Below are positions 10,241-22,021 of a stretch of 64,000 nucleotides of DNA, in pieces. Under the pieces are notes generated by a model. It saw nothing but the letters and a program-made list of their open reading frames with translations, searched no databases and was not told where the DNA came from. Origin of the DNA: Timema cristinae (taxonomy: Eukaryota; Arthropoda; Insecta; Phasmatodea; Timematidae); contig JBCFYV010009882.1 of the NCBI GenBank assembly GCA_039000515.1, forward strand, positions 105,356,821-105,420,820, read 5' to 3'. How positions within the stretch are numbered: position 1 is the stretch's first letter; each line of letters starts with the position of its first letter. The position numbers and the translations under genes are program-made.

Positions 10241-10382
10241 ATGGCCAATTTTGAAGAGAAACTAATTATTGCTGTACAAGAGTGTAAAGCTCTTAATGGC
10301 ATTGGGGATCCGTTGTATTATGACGAGTACAAAGACAATGCATGTGTCTGAATTAGCGAACAAATAGGCCTACATCAAACAG
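10241..10382 (+). pseudogene. MADF-domain exon with an in-frame TGA
   Basis: From the ATG at 10241 the frame begins MANFEEKLIIAVQECKALNG and continues through DPLYYDEYKDNACV, which fits the start of a MADF (Adf-1/Myb-like) DNA-binding domain of insect transcription factors. A TGA at 10349-10351 stands where this family usually has tryptophan (TGG). The frame continues as ISEQIGLHQT to a possible donor at 10383 (gtaaac). A following exon with the rest of the domain was not found with confidence. It is either a decayed copy or a gene with a nonsense allele or sequence error. Confidence 0.6.
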
Positions 10383-11633
10383 GTAAACATATTTAAATTT
10401 ATTACTGAATTGTACAGGTAGGAAACTAACCTCTCTCGTGGAACACCCTCGCATTTTATAATCCTATACTATATCGGGATTCCATAAGTATTTCTTCAAA
10501 GCATGTTATAAAATCAATTATTATTTATTTAATCTTTTTGATTATATTCTTCAAAAGTCTATATCAAACTTTATGTTCAAGTTATGTTATGTTATGTTAT
10601 GTTAGTTCAAGGATGTTGACATCTGAAAATAATTGAAGAATTTATTTTCGTCGGCGCAAAGCTCGTCAAATAATGTATAATATAAACCACTGTCCTCACG
10701 TGATAGTAGATACTCATTCTTCTGTTCCATCATCTTCTTTTTCACATTAGCAACAGCAAAAGTAGTGGTTCCTTGCGAGACAAGACTTGAAAGATGCTAG
10801 TTCAGTGAAACATTTCACAAAAGCTGCATTGACTCGGGAAATCGATTTAATGAAACCAATTTACTCGGAGTTTCCTAGTATAAAGGCAGTCTTATGTTTT
10901 GTGCACGATTAAAATTATGAAAATTGCAAGGTCAACTGTAGCGTTAAGGTATAAAAATTCTCTTAATGCATATATTAGTTTTTCAATAAATTATAGAAAT
11001 CGCTTTATAAATATTATAATAATAAATTGTTAATGTGTACATTTATTTTCCTCTCGTTACAATGAATGATGAATTAAAAGCAGGAACTATACAACACTGT
11101 GCAATACAATATGTATACAAGATAACAACTTGAGGGTTTTGTTTCTTAAGTCTACTAATACAATTCAATCTAATATAAAAATAATTATATTAAACCTATA
11201 GAATAAAACATAATGAGTGTAGTTGCAACATTTAGCTTGAAAACTGCTCAAACAAACCTTAGGCTATCAAAGTTATCAATTATATTTTATTAAAACATAT
11301 TTTCGAAAAGAATATGTTAGAGTAACCATTATTTGAAGGTGAAAGTATTCAAATTATAATTGCAGGCATAGTTGTATTTATTTCATTTTAATATGAATGT
11401 TTTAAATCAAGGTAATTTTAGTTGATTGCATGTCGATCTCCAGGAAGTCTGAATATTCACACGTAAACATTAAAATAACATTTGTGCTAAATGTGAATGG
11501 TGATGGCTAGATTCGATACAGGACTCATAATGCGACCATTCGTGTATTATACTGCCGCGATATAATGAACCTCGACTACAATGGCTTTTCCTGTGCTAAT
11601 CACGTGAGATGTCATGAACGATGGAGGTCAGAA

Positions 11634-11639
11634 TATAAA
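11634..11639 (+). promoter_or_regulatory. TATA box candidate for the repeat-protein gene
   Basis: TATAAA lies 55 bp before the start codon at 11694. An initiator-like ttcattg follows at 11654-11660, somewhat closer than usual. The assignment rests on position and sequence only. Confidence 0.45.
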
Positions 11640-11693
11640 CCTTGCGATTAACATTCATTGTGGATTGGTTTCTTGTTTCGAACAGCCACGACG

Positions 11694-11732
11694 ATGCTGA
11701 TCATAAGGACGGCTGTGGTTTTGCTGGCCGTG
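11694..11732 (+). CDS. Secreted GMSNMP-repeat protein, exon 1 (start and signal peptide)
   Basis: The ATG opens MLIIRTAVVLLAV, ending in phase 0 at a perfect donor (gtaagt). With exon 2 it makes a classic signal peptide: a short n-region with one arginine, a hydrophobic core TAVVLLAVVAV, then KSSES with a plausible cleavage after KS. That the peptide is completed seamlessly across an intron is strong support for both exons. A TATA box candidate lies 55 bp upstream. Confidence 0.75.
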
Positions 11733-13348
11733 GTAAGTACTGGCTCATTCTATACATTCAACTAACACACACACAGTCTCAAGTACACTACACTCTGGCG
11801 TATTGATACACTTCATTAAATAACTATTTAAATTAATATATAATATATGAATACAAGAATTTAGGCCTATATATTCTCTACTCGCTTTGCTCGTAGTGGG
11901 CTCCGCCTTCAAACCCCCAGTGGGTGTAAACTAATGTAATTCCAGCGTTGTTTTGAACGTTGATTTATTTTTACAATTTTATGAGTCTAGCTGTCCCATA
12001 AGTGTGTCAGAAAATTTAAAAATATGTGTAAAATGTGCAAAATTTACCTAAAATCAAAAAAATATAGCTCTGGTGCAATCAGTTTTTTGATAGGTCTTAC
12101 CGTTTAGCTACAAGAGACCTCCAAAGAAAGGTCCGCGCTGACTTTAAAGTTGCTCCAACATTTTGATTTATTTCAGGGGTTAATTTTTTTTAATTTTTTT
12201 TGGAATTTTCCCCTCGGTTACAGGCTAGAAGCTATAAGTTTGCCAAATTTCAAGATTCTAGCTCATCTGGAAGTAGGTAAACATTAATGTCAGTGAGTGA
12301 GTCAGCCATGTGGCTTTATTGTAGAGTTATTGTATATACAGTAGAACTTTATTAATTCAAAGTTCAAGGGATATCTAAAAAAATTCGAAATATTCAAATT
12401 CAAATGAACCATTTCCATGAGTATCTCGGCAGCTGGGACACAATAAAGAATAACCTCAAAATATGCCACATATAAACACACATTTAAATATGCTATATAA
12501 ACACACATAAACAATAAATACAAAACAAGAAAAATTCAAACGTAAAGTATAAAAAAACTTAGAAAAATTAGTAAACGAAAATAATTGCAGAATTGATGAG
12601 AGCCGAGCCAACATATCCCCTGTATTAGGCAACCCGCTCGCCACCAGTCATTATTCTATCTCTCATTTACTATGTTTCAGTAGGTTAACTCCAACTTTAT
12701 TTGACATTCTCGATTTAATAAAGACCGTTATTAAGTTAGGTTTTAAATGAGAACAAATTCGACCAAAATTATCCAAATATTTAAATAGAGATTTCATGGG
12801 GAATCATATTGGGTTCAAATCATCCAATTTATCAAACTAACCAAATTATAATGTTTATAGTTATATGTGAACACACAGTATAGACGAAGATTTATATGAT
12901 AATAAATATGGATATTTATACTGGCCTATATAATGCATTTGAATGAATACAAACATATGTAAAGTATGTTCAATTGTTTTCTGAAAGGCCTTTTTCCCTA
13001 CCAGAAATCTATTATATAGCAGGATATTGATAGGAAAAAAGACCTTTCAGAGAGTAATTCCTACCGTGAATGGAGTATATACAATCATTTAACTCACTAA
13101 CACCCTCATACTCACTATATCCCTCATACTCACTAACACCCTCATACTCACTATATCCCTCATACTCACTATCACCCTCATACTCACTATCACCATCATA
13201 TATATTTTTATGTTTTTACAAGCCTTGCATGCAAATGAACACATTTTCATCAAACCAAAATATCAATTTATTTAGTGTATAAACAACAAACACTCCAAGT
13301 TTAATAGTTGTTGCTTGTTGTATTAAATTGTTATTTTGATAAACACAG
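11733..13348. other. Intron 1 of the repeat-protein gene
   Basis: About 1.6 kb. It contains a likely dispersed repeat (about 11990-12305, ending in gtcagtgagtgagtcagcc) and, at 13086-13201, an 18-bp minisatellite of ccctcatactcacta-type units. A short imperfect hairpin (ctgaaaggcctttttcccta and its inverse) lies at about 12981-13049. No exon was seen. Confidence 0.6.
13086..13201. repeat. 18-bp minisatellite
   Basis: About six copies of ccctcatactcactatat or ccctcatactcactaaca in tandem. The apparent SYSLTPSY frame is a by-product of the repeat. Confidence 0.85.
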
Positions 13349-13391
13349 GTAGCGGTGAAGTCATCTGAGTCATTGGGAGAACAAAGCCGAT
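13349..13391 (+). CDS. Secreted GMSNMP-repeat protein, exon 2
   Basis: 43 nt between an acceptor (aacacag) and a donor (gtaagt). It continues exon 1 in frame as VAVKSSESLGEQSR and ends in phase 1. It supplies the end of the signal peptide and the first mature residues. The 21273 exon needs phase 0, so at least one more exon, of length 3n+2, must lie between 13.4 and 21.3 kb; I could not find it. Confidence 0.65.
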
Positions 13392-13440
13392 GTAAGTATT
13401 TGATTAAATGTTTAAAGAACAAGTATCAAATTATATAAAT

Positions 13441-13575
13441 ATGAGTTACATACCCTGTACTCATCACAAGACATTGTTAGGTTAGTCAAATATCACATAT
13501 CAGGGTACTGGCTGGCAAACCCAATGTTAAGAGGTCGACTGGATAGAACTATCTCAATGAACTATCGAGTGCCTA
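13441..13575 (+). repeat. LINE 3'-end fragment with one satellite-like unit
   Basis: The start (taccctgtactcatcac, ttgttaggttagtc) matches the inverse of 23440-23480, and the end (gtcgactggatagaactatc) matches one unit of the 46-bp satellite at 1-675. It is another decayed copy of the same non-LTR retrotransposon end, here with a single unit. Confidence 0.55.
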
Positions 13576-13959
13576 GTGCCAAACAGTAAAGTAAATAGCA
13601 GGTAAACTTGTCTAGAGAAGACTAGCTTACAGCTTCACAAACACTGAATATACCTACTATTGAGGGGTAGCCAGCAGGTATGAAACCTTCCAGAACTGCT
13701 TTCAACCATTTCCAAACACACCACAAAAAATGGTCTGTGTTGGGAATTAGGAGAAATCTATAGTAACAATATCATGGTTTTTACAAACTTTAAATTTTCT
13801 AATCAAAGCGAAAATAATAAGATGAAAATAAATTGTAGGTAAATATTTTGATACTTTGTTTAGACATTTTGGAAAGAAAATACTCGTTTTCTTGTGATAG
13901 AAATTTCGCCTCATGAATAATAATTCTTAATGATCGAGTGATCTTTTAAAGGCGTCACT

Positions 13960-14100
13960 CCCAAAATAGACTGAACTGACGGTGATGAGGTTCGATTCCC
14001 TGTCAGATGTTTCTAGGGTGGTTATTTCCCTCTCTAACTCCACGCAAATGTTGGTGCTTTTCCTCCTAATTTTACCTTCCTCTGCTCTACGTGAGACGCT
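13960..14100 (+). mobile_element. Older tRNA-derived SINE
   Basis: The B-box-like gaggttcgattccctgtcag is followed by body fragments (ctctaactccacgcaaatg, cctcctaattttaccttcc) shared with family B/C copies at 6205, 16625 and 28155. The head is eroded. Confidence 0.5.
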
Positions 14101-14562
14101 TTGGAAAAACTAATAATCATAGTTTATTACACTATTTGTGTGGATAACCATGACTATATAATATTTAGTAAAAATCTGTAAAATTTCCATTCAAAAGTAC
14201 TTTATGTCCCTCAAGGGTGTTCCACCTCCTCGAGATAAAATTTTAGAAATATAACTTTGTGTGCATTTGGACTTAATTCTAAGCTATAAGTTTCAAGAGC
14301 CAATTTAAGAAAAAGGAAAAATAGTTTTTAAAAAATTAACAAAAATAAAATGTATTTGTAGCTGGACCCATTGAAAAGAAACATTATATTTTTCAGAAGT
14401 TTATTAAACAGAACAAAATTAAAAGAAAGCTGTTGAAGATGGAATGGGAGGAAATATACATTTTATAATTTTTATCTCTGTTAGCTCGAATATTAATTAT
14501 TCTAAGTTATTAACAGCAAATTTCAATTTGATTTTTCATAAAAATAGACCGAAAATATTATT

Positions 14563-14565
14563 ATC

Positions 14566-14606
<41 letters not shown>

Positions 14607-14741
14607 CACTGCGTCTTACTACCCGTTCGGGTTATACGCACTTACGCTAATGTGTAATGGTAGGGTGATTGTGAGATGAAATGGAGGACCTACAGTTTAA
14701 CGTGGAATCCGAACCATGGTGGAGGCCTGGCATTTCCAACA
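14563..14741 (-). mobile_element. tRNA-derived SINE, family A, 5'-truncated
   Basis: (ATT)n at 14563-14606, then the shared tail and body up to tggaggcctggcatttcc, where similarity stops. The tRNA-like head is missing, as expected from incomplete reverse transcription. Confidence 0.88.
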
Positions 14742-15130
14742 TTAAAATAAAATAATTGCACAATGCTAAGGGGGCTGTCGCCCATTTATGAGCGCCCGTG
14801 ATGCCACTCCCCTTGCTATGATTATAGAATGTTAATGTCTTTACCTGTCTATTGTGAGGGTGTTAAAACTTAATAGTGTTCCTTCAAAGTGACATTTAAT
14901 ATATTTAATATGCTCATAGACTATACATAAGTGTTGTTATCCCACGTGATCTGTTCTATGTGACGCCAGTGCTGTCTGTTCTGGGGTTTGGAGGGCGTGA
15001 TGCGACAAAGGAAGATACCATCTATCTAACACAGGTGACAGTGATCAACTGCCAACATTGACACACACTGGTCAGCTTTGATGTTTGTCACACGCTTTGC
15101 AGTAGTTAGACTAGTCACAAGCTCGTCAGC

Positions 15131-15500
15131 TGTGAAGCATGTCACACACTAGATCACTGACATATCACTCACCCGTGATCTGTGAAGCATGTCACACACT
15201 AGATCACTGACATATCACTCATCCTTGATCTGTGAAGCATGTCACACACTAGATCACTGACATATCACTCACCCGTGATCTGTGAAGCATGTCACACACT
15301 AGATCACTGACATATCACTCATCCTTGATCTGTGAAGCATGTCACACACTAGATCACTGACATATCACTCACCCGTGATCTGTGAAGCATTTCACACACT
15401 AGATCACTGACATATCACTCACCCGTGATCTGTGAAGCATGTCACACACTAGATCACTGACATATCACTCACCCGTGATCTGTGAAGCATGTCACACACT
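15131..15500. repeat. 50-bp tandem repeat with alternating variants
   Basis: 7.4 copies of a 50-bp unit starting tgtgaagcatgtcacacact, at 15131, 15181 and every 50 bp after. The last ten bases alternate acccgtgatc / atccttgatc in copies 1 to 4, then stay acccgtgatc, so a 100-bp dimer was partly established. Confidence 0.97.
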
Positions 15501-16620
15501 AAGTAATAGAATTATTTAAAAATAACTCAACAAACTAAACTAAAAGCTGTACATTTACTTTGAAATTTTAAAAGTTGGTTATTTAAAAAAATATATAAAT
15601 GAGGTTTATAATAAATAATATTATCGTTAAAAAAAATTAATAATTATTATTGGAATAGTGAATACTTTATTGGCTTACCTACCATATTCATGGTCTAAAA
15701 AAATTACTAAATAAAAAATAGGACTATATTTTCACTAAATTAGAATTGACAAGTGTTTTAAAATGTGAAATATTGAACTAGCCGAGTATCAATACCGCTA
15801 CCTTTGCCCTTCTAGTCTAACACGCCATCACCAAAGCTATAATTTCAAGTGAGTTGTGTGTCAAAATAAAACCAAATTAATACTTCTATATTTTTACAAT
15901 TTTCGACACAATCATCTTGGTAGCCAAAATATGGAAGATTAAAACTAAGACAAACAAATCGTTTAATACGGTGCATTCAATGCAATAATAGTTTATCCTT
16001 TTGTATATGTATTTGATACAATTGCGCGTTGTGGTATCCCATGGTATCAATTGTTGGATACGTCATCGGATTTCCAGCATTGTTGAATTAAAAATTCCTC
16101 CGCTTGCGAATATCCGGTATTTCGCAACACACCAACTCACAGTACTATATAAATATTTCAAAATCAGTGGCTCTCATCCTACACGCTTATAATTGTGTTC
16201 TGGCACTAATTAGCACGTCTCATTAGCTTCCCAGAGTGCCAGTGCCTTTTCGTGGAATGTTCTAGAACAGATTGTGGGCAACATATGTTTCACTGTAGGC
16301 ATAGATGCAGCGAATAAGAAGTGAAATTCACCACACAATGTAAAAATTGTGAGATTAACTCGTTCACGGGAACATTTAAAACAACACACACACGGTTTGA
16401 ACAAGTTTTTTCGAAACCTGTACACTTTGACAACTCAAACTGCCTCAGACGAAAATGTTGAAAGTGTTCAAATTGAAAATGTAAGAAAATTAAATGCGAA
16501 ATTTGACAATCGTTTTGTATGAAGGCAGATATAAAAAGAGTGTGTAGGGTATTATTGACCGGCAGTGTTGCGTCAAAAACTGATTCAGAAAGTAGAATTA
16601 TTTATTTGATATGCAGGACA
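15501..16620. other. No gene seen
   Basis: AT-rich DNA with short frames only (up to about 71 codons), none with a recognised domain. Confidence 0.35.
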
Positions 16621-16775
16621 TTTCAAGCTACAACAATCACAATTCGCAGAAGATTGGGGCTCGAATCCCGGTTGGGCGTAGAGAGGCTACTTTTTTCTAT
16701 GTGGTTTCCCACTCTCACTACAAATAAATGCAGGTGAATTTACTCTAAAATTGTACTTCCCCCATTCCTAATAAT
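16621..16775 (+). mobile_element. Older tRNA-derived SINE, family B/C body
   Basis: B-box region gggctcgaatcccggttggg, then body fragments (tggtttcccactctcac, gcaggtgaatttactctaaa, tacttcccccattcctaa) as in the copy at 6205. Head and tail are decayed. Confidence 0.55.
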
Positions 16776-17769
16776 GTATGAATATGACCCTGAAAAGGTA
16801 CAAGGATCCAATGAAACATAAAGTGTACTTGGAGAAAACAAACTTGGGACCAAGGACACACCGGGGGGGGCTTTGGGGCATGAAGCCCCCCAGACCAAGG
16901 CCCTTCCCCAGAAAATTAAGTATATTACAAAACTATGATTAGCACTATTTTCATTCAATTAATTAATTATATTTAATATAAAAAAATTCTGTGCAGTAAT
17001 TAGGGGTTTTCAAAGAAATACTTTTTCTATTGATTTTTACCTTTACTGTAAATTTGCACTTAAATGAAAACTGGAGCTGTGATACCGTAATATTCTCTAG
17101 AAATGGTTAAATTCTTTACTCTTTGTACATAAAGTTTTGAAGTGGGTACATTAATTGAAATTATTATTTTAGAGCAATCATGTAAGCACTATTGTATCAG
17201 GAAGAGGGGAAGGGGTAGTTGAGATACTATTATCAGCCCCCCCCCCCCCCAACTGCACATCCTGGATGTGAAGAATGTATAAACACAGACCTACCTGTTA
17301 ACCAGTGGCGTACAGTGACAATGGGTAGGCCAAGGATCCCATTTTGGTACAAATTAGCGTAAATATTACAATTTGCATCCCTTGAAATAAAAAATTTTCT
17401 CATGGGAGAAGCCCCCGGACCTCCACTTTTTAAGGGGCGTCGCTGATTCTCTATCTTTCTTATCCCCCCACTTCAAATCAAATTTCCAAATATTACAGTA
17501 ATTGAAATATATAATGGTGCAATTATGAAATATTATTATGTAACACCCCCCCTCCCCCCCAGTTCAAAATCTTGCTTGGTACCAATGGATTTGTGGAGTG
17601 AATGAAGGAATTAAGGGAGTGAGGGGGAGGGGGGTGATAAGGAGCTACTATTTTTAGCTCTGATTTAAAATACATGTCTGATGTCTTTGATAACACAGTG
17701 CTCTCTTTATTCAGACAAACTAACCAAAACCTTACCTAACAGGATTCACTCACGAACGCCATCAGTTTT
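16776..17769. other. Unannotated, with G- and C-runs
   Basis: Contains a G-rich motif near 16861-16905 (ctttggggcatgaagccccc), C-runs near 17239, 17530 and 17557, and phrases such as agaagcccccggacctccac that look like dispersed repeat debris. No coding region was recognised. Confidence 0.35.
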
Positions 17770-17774
17770 AGTAA

Positions 17775-17999
17775 TATTATTAGCACCACGTCTTACTACC
17801 CGTTCGGGTTGCACGCACTTACGCTAATGTGTAATGGTAGGGTGATTGTGAGATGAAATGGAGGACCTACAGTTTAACATGGATCCGAACCACGGTGGAG
17901 GCCTGGCATTCCCCACATTCACAAGATGTCTTGTCAGAGGTGAAAGAAGGGTTTGGAAATCAGATAAATCTGTGCCGGGACCGAGGATTGAACCCTGGA
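17775..17999 (-). mobile_element. tRNA-derived SINE, family A, 5'-truncated
   Basis: Shared tail (agcaccacgtcttactaccc), body and part of the head, stopping within the B-box region (gaggattgaaccctggac). The A-box is missing. Confidence 0.88.
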
Positions 18000-20900
18000 C
18001 TTATACTTTAGTGCCCTAAATATTTGATTAATATTATTTATAACAATAGTTTTACTATTTATATATAGCACAACATTTAATAAGTTGTTTTTCCCCCTTT
18101 TGAGTGTTCTGAGTGCATTACAAAGCCAATTGTAGTTGATATGTATGTTATTAATAAGGTCCTCTTTTGGTAAACTATCGATTATTTTCTATGGTTACCA
18201 CATTTGGGGTATTCTAATTCTAATCAATATACACCTGAAGCCATCAAATTAAAACTTAGTGGTTTAAACTTCTCTACAATATCGGAACTGTGTACGTGCT
18301 ATTATGCGGCGATCCTACCGCTTTCTGGCTTCGATGTCTGATCACTGGAACTAAACAGTTTAATACCAATATATTTTAGTTCTTGGTCAGTACTAGTTTT
18401 AAGACTACGGGTATTTAGAAACTATAGGTAAAGGCCCTGACAGACACTCCGTAAGCTCCACATCCGTAATCACGTGACCGTGCCAACCAATGAGAAAGTT
18501 GGAAACAACGTCCAATAAAACGCTTCGAAAGGAAATTTTCTAGAGCTAGGCACTAACAGACGTCATCTGTGAAGCAGTCGATATCTCAGCAGAATAATAT
18601 TGTAACATAAGTAACTACTCAACATACTTTTATAAAACGTTCAGGATATTTCTGAAATAGCTCAGATCATAAAATTATTTTATAATTTTGTATTTGTTTC
18701 CATAGCAACGGATCCTATGGCTGCCATTGGTGCTTTTATTTCGATGCGCGCGCACGCTTAAGGCCCCAATGCAGACTCCGTTTCCGTAGGTCTGTGGTCC
18801 GTAAGAAATCGATGCCACAATATCAGATTGCTCTGGCCACAGAATCTTTGTCCGTAAGTCCTTACTCCGTAGAAGTTTCTCAATTTGACTCATACGGACT
18901 ACCAATCACAGCCGAGTAAATATGTGCATGCGCGTTGGAATAAAAGAACGAATGGCAATTAGAGGATGCCGCTATGGAAACATACAAAATTGAGCTATAT
19001 CAGAAACACTTTTCTAAAAATCTAAACACCCCAAGAAGAGGCTTATAGAAAAATGTTTTCCGAGAAATACCAACTTCTCAGAAATATTGGCATTGCTTTG
19101 TAGGCTCAACACACCTATTATTAAAAATATTAAAAGTGCTTATTTTGTTTTCATCCAAAATACTAGTAGGCCTACATCCGTTTTGAATTTATTTTAAGTT
19201 TTATAGTTAAAACCGAGTTGTAAATATATTTCTTGTGATTTTACTTAACCTACATTTTAATAGTAAATACTGGAAATGTTCTCAACAAAGTTGTTTTTTG
19301 GTTCTTAAAACGCATACTTTCATATTGCCTGCATGCAACTTGAAACCTGAAAATAAGGGGGTGGAGGTCACTGTCTACTACAGGAAGAGATTATTGACTT
19401 GTTATTAGTATCGAGTCCCATTGCAAGACTCCCGAGTAATGTTGTCCAACCGATTGCCACGGGATGATTCGAGTAGATAATTTGCTAAAAATAACTCGAA
19501 TAATTACATGATTGTGCCCATCACTAGTACAATGCTGACATCTAGTGGTGTATTTTGTCACTCGTATAGTCTCATACATTGTCATGTTTAACTTGTGCCA
19601 ATAGCCACGCCAGTTCAACGGTAATGCAAGGCACACCAATCAAGGTTTACACACGCAAGTACAACTAGCGCACACTTTCATCTGGCACAACAATTACCTA
19701 CTGACGCCAAATTATTCGAGCGATCAAATATTCGTGCAAGCAGAACATGCCTAGTTAAACTCCAAGATGGCGTAAACTAGGTTCTAGGTGTACTCGAGTG
19801 GAGCTCTAGACAGTTAGCTTTGATAGTTGTCAGAGAGTGTCGTGAGTGTGATAAGTGGTTATGACAGTTGTCATGAGTGTTAGTGTTGTAGACAGTTTCT
19901 GTGTGTGTGTAAGAAGTGACTTAGAGGGGGGGGGGGGAAGAAGGGGATACCACCCACAACTCCTAGACCAGGAAAATAGTGTAGTGCCGACCATGCAGAC
20001 TGTCATCTTCTCATGACACAAAACTAATTCTATGTATGCAAGACGCCTATTTGTACACCCGACTTATTACTAATAAAACTTCCACAAGCAACTAAATAAA
20101 TCATCCATTCAACGATCAATAAGATGTTTGGTTACCTTCCCCAACCACCCTTATCTCAGCTATCCTGACGAGATAAGAGATAAGGGGTGGGAATTAATAA
20201 AGTGGGTAATCTGTAGTAAAGGGCAGGGGGGGGGGGGCGGTTATTTTCGGTGGCCGGAAGTTTGTTAGTGGATGGAAACCAGCCTGGATATTATGGTTTT
20301 GTGAGTGCCTGTAATTCACCGGAGACAATTCCAGAAATGAACCTTGAGAATGTGTGAGGTGGTAACGCGAAAGTGTGTGCATAGCGAGGCTACCAAAGGC
20401 TTGAGTTGATATTTTCCCGGAAGGTATTTCTGAGGAAATGAAAGGACCACATGTCATGGATCATCTTCCAGTGCTCATTCCTCGGTATCTCTTTCTCAAG
20501 ACTACACACACAAGGTATTCCCTATCCAGTTTCCTCACACGCTGGTGATTAATCTCCCAGCTCTTCCACCAGAGGTCATAGTGGTCCACACACACAAGGT
20601 AGATATAAGTTCTCAGACTCAGTGCCTCGCCGTGATTCCATTGTTGTTGTTTTTTTTACATTAGGCTCTGAGGTATGAACCTATAAAACTATATTTTGTT
20701 ATTACTAACATACAAGCACATGTAGTGAGATATTCATAAAAATGGTATTGATTGTGTCTTTGTTGGTTCGTGGCACCCACCACGAGAGGTTGAGTGGAGA
20801 GGAGTCGTCGAACAATGAATATTATTAGAAGCTGTGTATATATCATATTAGTGTGTATTTTGTCTTTACTTTTACTCAGGGCCGTTAAGGATTTTTTTGT

Positions 20901-21272
20901 TGGCTCTGTTTCGTTTTTTAACTATACAATAAAATGCCTCTATTTTGATATAGATTTATAAGTCCCCAATATGTTGATGTTGGTATTAAGTTTTTTTGTA
21001 TTTGATTTGAAAATATAACATATTAAACTAATCCCTCAATAAATCGATAACAGTGTCAAGATCAGGCACCTATAAACATGAGATAGAGGGTTTGTAATAT
21101 TAAACATCTTTTGGTGTTATCCAGAGAAGCAAAATAAATATTGTGCAAGGAACAAGGATTCAAACATTTGATGCTGTGGAATTGTAGGGGGGAAGCAAAG
21201 TAATCCTTACACCATGAATAAGTTTGTAATATCTTTCTAAAGATTTTATTTGAGTTTACCTTCTTGTTTCAG
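18000..21272. other. Long stretch before the last repeat-protein exon
   Basis: Should hold the missing linking exon of the secreted protein, but none could be fixed. Blocks at 18431-18560 and 18760-18920 share ccgtaag / actccgt phrases and look like two related repeat ends. G-runs lie at about 19926-19937 and 20227-20238. No other gene was recognised. Confidence 0.4.
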
Positions 21273-21794
21273 ATAAAGAAGCGAGAAGCCTCTCCCCAAT
21301 TTGGCGGAAATGGCGCTAGTGGTCTAGGGGGCACGGGATCTGGCAAGCTCAACTGCAACATGGGTTTCTCGACCAACATAGGTGGTATGAGCAGAGGGGA
21401 CGCTGGTGGTTCAGGGGGTATACCTGGTATTATGTCAAACATACCAGGTATGTCAAACATGCCAGGTATGTCAAACATGCCAGGTATGTCAAACATGCCA
21501 GGTATGTCAAACATGCCAGGTAAGTCAAACATGCCAGGTATGTCAAACATGCCAGGTATGTCAAACTTGCCAGGTATGTCAAACATACCAGGTATGTCAA
21601 ACATGCCAGGTATGTCAAACATACCAGGTATGTCAGGATTATATAAAATGGCTTTTGGAGGTGGAGGAGGCAGCAACACTCAGTTTGGCTGTAGTATGGA
21701 AACTTCAGCAGATAGCAATGCTGGGGCGGCCGGTGGCACAGGAGCTTCCGGAGGTGCAGGCGAAGATGCAAAAATGGTCTCTCAAGCTGTATAA
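21273..21794 (+). CDS. Secreted GMSNMP-repeat protein, last exon
   Basis: After the acceptor ttcttgtttcag the frame reads IKKREASPQFGGNGASGLGG and stays open to a TAA at 21792, 173 codons. It is rich in Gly, Ser, Met and Asn. Layout: a Gly-rich segment with one Cys (KLNCNMGFSTN), about eleven hexapeptides PGMSNM with M/I/L variation at the sixth place, a second Gly-rich part with one Cys (TQFGCSME), and a C-terminal GGTGASGGAGEDAKMVSQAV. With the upstream signal exons it suggests a secreted structural protein (silk-, glue- or cuticle-like). No named family was recognised. The frame between exon 2 and this exon does not match, so a linking exon is missing. Confidence 0.8.
   Translation: MKKREASPQFGGNGASGLGGTGSGKLNCNMGFSTNIGGMSRGDAGGSGGIPGIMSNIPGMSNMPGMSNMPGMSNMPGMSNMPGKSNMPGMSNMPGMSNLPGMSNIPGMSNMPGMSNIPGMSGLYKMAFGGGGGSNTQFGCSMETSADSNAGAAGGTGASGGAGEDAKMVSQAV
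21425..21634 (+). repeat. 18-bp coding repeat in the secreted protein
   Basis: About eleven tandem units of ggtatgtcaaacatgcca, nearly identical at the DNA level. Since 18 is a multiple of three, all unit gains or losses keep the frame. Variation is confined to M/I/L at one position and one K (gGTAAGTca, which also makes a donor-like gtaagt at 21530). Confidence 0.95.
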
Positions 21795-22015
21795 TTTCAA
21801 TAATTAATGATGAAACAAAATTAACACTATAGATCAATTAACTATTTAAATCATAATAATTATGGCATACACATTATGAAATTGAATACTTTATTCCCAA
21901 GTGGAAAAAAAATGTATCTACCCTTTAAGTAATTTTATAGGGTATCTTGTTCTAAAATAATGTATTGGTTCTCAATAATAATGTTTAATAATCTGCATTA
22001 CAAGTTCATCATAGC

Positions 22016-22021
22016 AATAAA
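22016..22021 (+). terminator. Poly(A) signal candidate of the repeat-protein gene
   Basis: AATAAA 222 bp after the stop codon at 21794; other AATAAA-like motifs follow, so the true site is uncertain. Confidence 0.4.

Noticed and set aside
15816..15848. Another linking-exon candidate (acceptor cccttctag, donor gtgagt)
   Set aside because: In the phase required by exon 2 it begins with a stop codon, and its length is a multiple of three.
20461..20503. Candidate linking exon of the secreted protein
   Set aside because: Acceptor- and donor-like borders exist, but its 43-nt length gives the wrong phase for the exon at 21273.
21269..21837. Other frames across the GMSNMP repeat (both strands)
   Set aside because: They are shadows of the 18-bp repeat. 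Only the 21273-21794 plus frame has an acceptor at its start, a sensible C-terminus and a partner signal peptide.
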